From assembly GCF_946998255.1 (NCBI RefSeq), contig NZ_CAMPYN010000050.1:1-7587 (forward strand): a DNA stretch of 7,587 bases, given 5' to 3'. This DNA is from an uncultured Helcococcus sp. Lineage in GTDB: Bacteria; Bacillota; Clostridia; Tissierellales; Peptoniphilaceae. Below are positions 6,565 through 7,587 of the stretch, piece after piece (positions within the stretch are counted from its first letter, which is position 1; each line of letters opens with the position of its first letter). The notes beneath the pieces are model-generated. The model was given only the letters and a program-made list of their open reading frames with translations, was not told where the DNA came from and made no database searches. The translations under genes and the position numbers were made by a program.

Positions 6565-7203
6565 ATGATTTAAAAAATTATTGACGACAATGAAAATATA
6601 TTGTGGCGAGGAAGACCCAATGTCTTTCTTTATATTGTAGGCAACCACAAGCATTTATTTGATTGCATTAATCTGGGGGATCTTTGACTTCTTTTTTATT
6701 TCTACTTTTCTTAGAGAATTTAATTTTATACAAGGATTTTTTATAATTTTTTTATAATTCATCTTTTTCCTGTCTGGTTTGCAATTTTAATGCCGATTTA
6801 CAGAGTTTTAAATTATGGGACTATAGAATATGCAATTACAGATAAGAGAGTTTACATCAGTCAGGGCATTTTTGGAAGAGATGTAAATAATTATGAGCAC
6901 AGAGAGCTTACAAACTTGAAAGTAGATGTAAACTTTATGGAAAACATCAAAGGACTTGGCACAATTATCTTAGTTTATAATGGCGAAGGGGGGAATTCAT
7001 CTTACAGCTTTAAGGCTGACGCAAATAAATTTATTTCCATTGAAGATCCCTACGATGTCTACAAACTTCTTAAAAAAGTATCTCTCGATGTTGCAACAGA
7101 TCAAGCCTATCCTAACGCCTATAGACCAAAAGAGAATGAAGGCTGCAACACAAAATATAAAGTATATACCTGTTCTTTTTCCAAAGCCGGCTACCTTATC
7201 TAA
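6565..7203 (+). pseudogene. Broken bacterial PH-domain-type membrane protein
   Basis: The remains read as one protein over three frames. From ATG 6565 (ribosome binding site GAGGA), codon three is TAA, then KIIDDNENILWRGRPN... follows, the usual opening of bPH (DUF304-like) proteins. Around 6642-6652 the frame shifts: IYLIALIWGIFDFFFISTF (first helix) and then FIQGFFIIF lie in the next frame. In the T-run near 6744-6752 it shifts again to FIIHLFPVWFAILMPIYRVL (second helix), returning to the first frame. The C-terminal PH part is intact from 6790: YAITDKRVYISQGIFGRD, HRELTNLKVDV, GLGTIILVYNGEGG, DPYDVYKLLKKVS. The last 13 residues (after NTKYK, about 7161) do not look native and are the antisense of the facing gene, so the original end seems lost. 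The piece from 6790 (137 codons) could still be translated but lacks the helices. Function of the family: membrane-associated, mostly unknown. Confidence 0.75.
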
Positions 7204-7353
7204 AACGTCAAAACCATCTGCATTGTTCATAGCTGCTCCACTAATAATCCAATCAAGTGCAAAAATTAAAGTGAAGACGAATAATAAAAGTGCGCTGAAA
7301 AATAGCACTTTATCGTACATTAATAATGACTTTCTAGGTCTTCTTCCTTCCAT
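6997..7353 (-). CDS. Small membrane protein of unknown function, C-terminus probably altered
   Basis: The start is convincing: ATG at 7353 with AAGGAGG seven bases upstream and a promoter-like sequence further up. The product opens basic (MEGRRPRKS), then a helix at about 16-36 (VLFFSALLLFVFTLIFALDW), a short loop (SGAAMNNADGFDVLDKVAGFGKR) and a second hydrophobic stretch at about 63-88. From about residue 64 on, the frame is the antisense of the PH-type pseudogene, so residues 65-118 may be a chance extension after a rearrangement, though the second hydrophobic stretch would still insert in a membrane. The stop at 6997 lies deep in the other gene. No family recognised. It follows an ABC-transporter gene on the same strand but is separated from it by a terminator, so it is its own unit. 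Confidence 0.55.
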   Translation of the reverse strand: MEGRRPRKSLLMYDKVLFFSALLLFVFTLIFALDWIISGAAMNNADGFDVLDKVAGFGKRTGIYFIFCVAAFILFWSIGVRIGLICCNIERYFFKKFVDIVGIFNGNKFICVSLKAVR

Positions 7354-7389
7354 AATAAGTCCTCCTTAAAATATTTTTCTACATCTTAA

Positions 7390-7418
7390 TGTATAAAATA
7401 TTTAGATAAATATTGCAA
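7390..7418 (-). promoter_or_regulatory. Promoter of the small membrane protein gene
   Basis: On the minus strand TTGCAA (7418-7413) and TATACA (7395-7390) are exactly 17 bases apart, each four of six to the housekeeping consensus. They lie between the terminator at 7473-7495 and the ribosome binding site near 7360, giving a leader of about 25-30 bases. Position and spacing support it; the hexamers are only moderate. Confidence 0.45.
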
Positions 7419-7472
7419 TTGTATTTAGATTTTTTATGATAATGAACGAAATTACTATGAAAATATAAAAAA

Positions 7473-7495
7473 TGCAGTTACAAGATGTAACTGCA
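7473..7495 (-). terminator. Intrinsic terminator after the ABC transporter gene
   Basis: The arms TGCAGTTACA and TGTAACTGCA are exact inverse complements with a three-base loop. On the minus strand the stem is followed directly by TTTTTTATATTTT, a classic intrinsic terminator. It starts six bases after the stop codon at 7502 and so ends that transcription unit. Confidence 0.85.
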
Positions 7496-7501
7496 CTAAA
7501 A

Positions 7502-7587
7502 TTAAATTTGATCTAGTTGGTTCTCAATATACTGATTCCTATACAAATTATAGTAAAGTCCCTTTTTAGCAATCAATTCCCTATGCG
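7502..7587 (-). CDS. C-terminus of an ABC exporter ATPase/permease (partial)
   Basis: The last 27 codons of a gene that enters from the right edge read HRELIAKKGLYYNLYRNQ, then YIENQLDQI, and stop at 7502. The pattern H-x-E-L-(I/L)-x(4)-G-x-Y-x(2)-L-(Y/F)-x(2)-Q is the usual end of the nucleotide-binding domain in multidrug/lipid-type ABC exporters, where it follows the 'EEGTH' segment. Only this end is visible, so substrate and subfamily cannot be given; such proteins often come as pairs of half-transporters. A terminator follows at once. Confidence 0.75.
   Translation of the reverse strand, partial: HRELIAKKGLYYNLYRNQYIENQLDQI

Noticed and set aside
6451..6654. Minus-strand 67-codon frame
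   Set aside because: It crosses the dyad and is antisense to the PH-type pseudogene; no ribosome binding site and no recognisable protein.
6980..7369. Plus-strand 129-codon frame
   Set aside because: It is a shifted frame of the PH-type gene followed by the antisense of the minus-strand membrane protein; no ribosome binding site.
1..7587. tRNA, rRNA, CRISPR array or transposase
   Set aside because: No cloverleaf, regular spaced repeats or transposase motifs were seen on either strand.

Overview
The window is AT-rich with short intergenic gaps and strong GGAGG-type ribosome binding sites. This points to a low-GC Gram-positive bacterium. The protein style suggests an anaerobic clostridial-type Firmicute, perhaps near the Peptoniphilaceae (Anaerococcus/Peptoniphilus); that placement is inference from memory, not a search.

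Positions 1-3735 (minus strand) hold the 5' part of a Kdp high-affinity potassium-uptake operon. In transcription order it has a 31-residue one-helix membrane protein, kdpF (25 residues), a ~100-residue TPR-like protein, kdpA (complete) and kdpB (476 codons, then cut by the left edge). kdpC would be expected further left. The gaps are 8-33 nt and every gene has its own ribosome binding site.

Positions 3736-3912 are the divergent control region. It contains four copies of TTAAAAT spaced 11, 21 and 11 bp apart, all on one face of the helix. This is a good candidate for the KdpE (OmpR-family) operator next to a weak-looking kdp promoter.

Positions 3930-5813 (plus strand) hold a KdpD-type sensor with three oddities. 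It ends after the GAF-like domain and has no histidine-kinase part. Its good ATG start (3913) is one frame off from the body of the gene, across an in-frame A AAA AAG slippery heptamer. Its universal-stress-protein domain keeps a near match to the motif linked to c-di-AMP binding in Staphylococcus aureus KdpD. No kdpE is in the window.

Positions 5814-7360 look like a decaying accessory patch: a perfect 16-bp hairpin, a small unknown protein that seems to have lost its last residues to a stop codon, a 13-bp A/T dyad, and a bacterial-PH-type membrane protein broken by one early stop and two compensating frameshifts. The 3' end of that pseudogene runs into the antisense of a small membrane protein gene (7353 leftward). 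The right edge has the last 27 codons of an ABC-transporter ATPase on the minus strand, followed by a clear intrinsic terminator.

Taken together: KdpF-A-B (with C off-window) forms the ATP-driven K+ pump, and the divergent KdpD is its presumed sensor. The kinase-less sensor, the extra TPR and one-helix genes, and the phased operator suggest a non-standard control arrangement.
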